In this document: piece by piece, positions 62,707 through 64,000 of the stretch
Position numbering within the stretch: position 1 is the stretch's first letter
Layout of the letters: each line of letters starts with the position of its first letter
Assembly (NCBI RefSeq): GCF_026319325.1
Contig: NZ_JAPDMU010000001.1
Location: 186,001-250,000 of the forward strand
DNA: 64,000 bases
From: Methylophaga sp. OBS3
GTDB lineage: Bacteria > Pseudomonadota > Gammaproteobacteria > Nitrosococcales > Methylophagaceae
Direction of reading: 5' to 3'
Program-made: the position numbers and the translations under genes
The notes under the pieces: generated by a model
What the model was told of the DNA's origin: nothing
What the model saw: the letters and a program-made list of their open reading frames with translations, nothing else
Databases searched by the model: none

Positions 62707-63018
62707 ATGGATATTATGGAGCGTATCACGCAGGCAATTGAAGGCAATGCTGTGATCTTATTTATGAAGGGCACACCTGAGTTTCCACAATGTGGTTTCT
62801 CTAGCAGAGCATCTCAAGCAGTTGCTGCATGTGGTTCAGAATTTGCTTATGTCAATGTACTGGCAGATCCTGATGTTCGTGCAAATTTACATCGATATGC
62901 CGACTGGCCAACTTTCCCACAGTTGTACATAAAAGGTGAATTAGTTGGTGGTTGCGACATCATCATGGAACTGTACGAGTCAGGTGAACTCCAAAAACTA
63001 GTTGATGCGGCGAGTTAA
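62707..63018 (+). CDS. grxD: Monothiol glutaredoxin GrxD
   Basis: This protein of about 103 residues starts MDIMERITQAI, preceded by GAGG at good spacing. The monothiol active site is in 'PQCGFSSRASQAV', with 'WPTFPQLYIKGELVGGCDIIMELYESGEL' for glutathione binding. CGFS glutaredoxins carry [2Fe-2S] clusters with BolA partners and serve iron-sulfur delivery. A longer frame from 62611 would overlap serB and lacks similarity. ClpS follows 6 bp later. Confidence 0.92.
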   Translation: MDIMERITQAIEGNAVILFMKGTPEFPQCGFSSRASQAVAACGSEFAYVNVLADPDVRANLHRYADWPTFPQLYIKGELVGGCDIIMELYESGELQKLVDAAS

Positions 63019-63024
63019 TAAAGA

Positions 63025-63351
63025 ATGACTGAGAAATCGGTACCAGATTGGGCAGCGGGTAACGGCTTTGCTGTTGCGCCTTCTAAGCCCGAGCTCAAAC
63101 AGCCACCTAAGTATCGGGTGATTATGCTGAATGACGACTACACGCCGATGGATTTTGTCGTCGAAGTGCTGGAAAAACTCTTTGATATGGGACGTGAGAA
63201 AGCGACGCGGACCATGTTACAGGTCCACACAGAAGGGCAGGCACTGTGTGGTGTCTTTACTTTTGAAATTGCTGAGGCCAAAGTAGAGCAAGTCAATAGC
63301 TATGCCCAGCACCACGGGCATCCTTTACAGTGCACCATGGAGCAAGAGTAA
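63025..63351 (+). CDS. clpS: ClpA adaptor protein ClpS
   Basis: This 108-residue adaptor has the hallmark 'YRVIMLNDDYTPMDFVVEVLEKLF' (about 30-53), whose N-D-D binds N-degron N-termini, and a His-containing tail ('HTEGQALCGVFTFEIAEAKV'). It delivers N-end-rule substrates to ClpAP. It lies 32 bp before clpA, the classic pair. Confidence 0.95.
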   Translation: MTEKSVPDWAAGNGFAVAPSKPELKQPPKYRVIMLNDDYTPMDFVVEVLEKLFDMGREKATRTMLQVHTEGQALCGVFTFEIAEAKVEQVNSYAQHHGHPLQCTMEQE

Positions 63352-63383
63352 CCACGGTGACCAAAATACAGGCGAAATGACGT

Positions 63384-64000
63384 ATGTTAAGTAAAGAATT
63401 AGAGCACACGCTAAGTCAGGCATTTAACTATGCAAGGCAACGTTCGCACGAGTTTCTAACGGTAGAGCATTTATTGCTGGCTCTGTTAGAAAACGGTCAA
63501 GCGTTAGCCGTGCTAAAAGCCTGTGAAGTTGATATTGCCGCTTTGCGTCAGGACTTAACCGACTTTCTTGCCGATAATTTGCCGACATTGCCGGAAGATA
63601 CCGAACGTGAAACGCAGCCCACTTTAGCGTTTCAACGTATTTTGCAACGTGCTGTCATGCATGTGCAGTCGTCTGGTGGTGAAGAAGTCACAGGTGCTAA
63701 TGTTTTGGTATCGATTTTCTCAGAGCAACAGTCACAAGCGGTTTTCTTGTTACAAAAACAAGATGTCACGCGTTTAGATGTCGTAAATGCGATCAGTCAC
63801 GGCACAATCACTGACACGACAGAACAAGTCAAAGATGAAAAACCAGCAGCTGAAGAGGCGGAAGGTAGTAGTGAAAGTAAAAGTGCATTGGCACTTTACG
63901 CCAGTAACCTGAACGCTGAAGCTGAATTGGGTCGTATTGATCCTTTGATTGGTCGTGCTCATGAGATTGAACGCACGCTTCAGGTGTTATGTCGTCGCCG
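63384..64000 (+). CDS. clpA: ATP-dependent Clp protease ATPase subunit ClpA, N-terminal part
   Basis: The frame continues past the right edge of the window, and 205 residues are present. It starts [32 protein letters not shown], the N-terminal double Clp repeat that binds ClpS. An acidic linker (about 150-170, EEAEGSSES) follows, then '[30 protein letters not shown]', the start of the first AAA+ domain. The Walker motifs lie outside the window. Confidence 0.95.
   Translation, partial: MLSKELEHTLSQAFNYARQRSHEFLTVEHLLLALLENGQALAVLKACEVDIAALRQDLTDFLADNLPTLPEDTERETQPTLAFQRILQRAVMHVQSSGGEEVTGANVLVSIFSEQQSQAVFLLQKQDVTRLDVVNAISHGTITDTTEQVKDEKPAAEEAEGSSESKSALALYASNLNAEAELGRIDPLIGRAHEIERTLQVLCRR

Noticed and set aside
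1..64000. CRISPR array, insertion sequence or rRNA operon
   Set aside because: No regularly spaced direct repeats, transposase genes or rRNA-like stretches were seen.

Overview
The window is a chromosomal segment of a Gram-negative gammaproteobacterium. The order uvrC-pgsA-tRNA-Gly-tRNA-Cys, the CmoM and Mfd sequences, GrxD, and ClpS next to ClpA all fit this class. Two PQQ-type propeller dehydrogenases, a 'methylamine utilization'-type cupredoxin, DUF3034 and a membrane pyrophosphatase suggest a marine, possibly methylotrophic lineage such as Methylophaga. That genus guess is inference, not proof.

Layout. (1) 1-2.8 kb, minus strand: an ATP-grasp ligase-like / 7TM transglutaminase-like / retropepsin-like cluster. 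(2) 2.9-9.9 kb: cmoM-mfd on minus, then a small membrane gene with uvrC and pgsA on plus. (3) 9.9-11.9 kb: tRNA-Gly and tRNA-Cys, then a degraded island scar with a tmRNA-3'-end-like att sequence, an integrase fragment behind a 14-G tract and an ORFan. (4) 11.9-21.2 kb: a complete chemotaxis operon (STAS, CheY, CheA, CheW, soluble PAS chemoreceptor, CheR, CheD, CheB, second receptor) behind a sigma28-like promoter and an FNR/Anr-type box. (5) 21.3-32.3 kb: a periplasmic protein, a C39-type peptidase with its PA2779-like partner, a methanogen-output-domain protein with two large cyclic-di-GMP enzymes, and ycjX-ycjF. (6) 32.3-38.7 kb: a MarR regulator with a DUF4440-like lipoprotein, then two sigma54-like promoters in front of a NIT-like sensor plus ANTAR antiterminator and in front of an EAL / PilJ-N-GGDEF pair. 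(7) 38.8-45.0 kb: propeller dehydrogenases, a quinone reductase, a TetR regulator with tandem operators, and an isochorismatase-family hydrolase. (8) 45.1-50.7 kb: a diguanylate cyclase facing a minus operon of cupredoxin, GGDEF/EAL, DUF3034 and a truncated-haemoglobin lipoprotein. (9) 50.9-64 kb: housekeeping genes: lytic transglycosylase, CopD-like, fumA-type, proS, tautomerase, RluA-type, MATE, hppA, ppa, serB, grxD, clpS, clpA (cut off).

The main theme of the accessory half is signal transduction. Six cyclic-di-GMP proteins and a full chemosensory pathway lie within about 40 kb. Their control sites point to oxygen (two identical FNR-type boxes) and, through sigma54, NIT and ANTAR features, possibly nitrogen oxides. 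The most unusual unit is the sigma54-preceded trio at 33.5-35.1 kb: a 37-residue membrane peptide, a NIT-like sensor and a NasT-like ANTAR protein. It resembles a split NasR placed beside cyclic-di-GMP genes rather than nitrate reductase genes.
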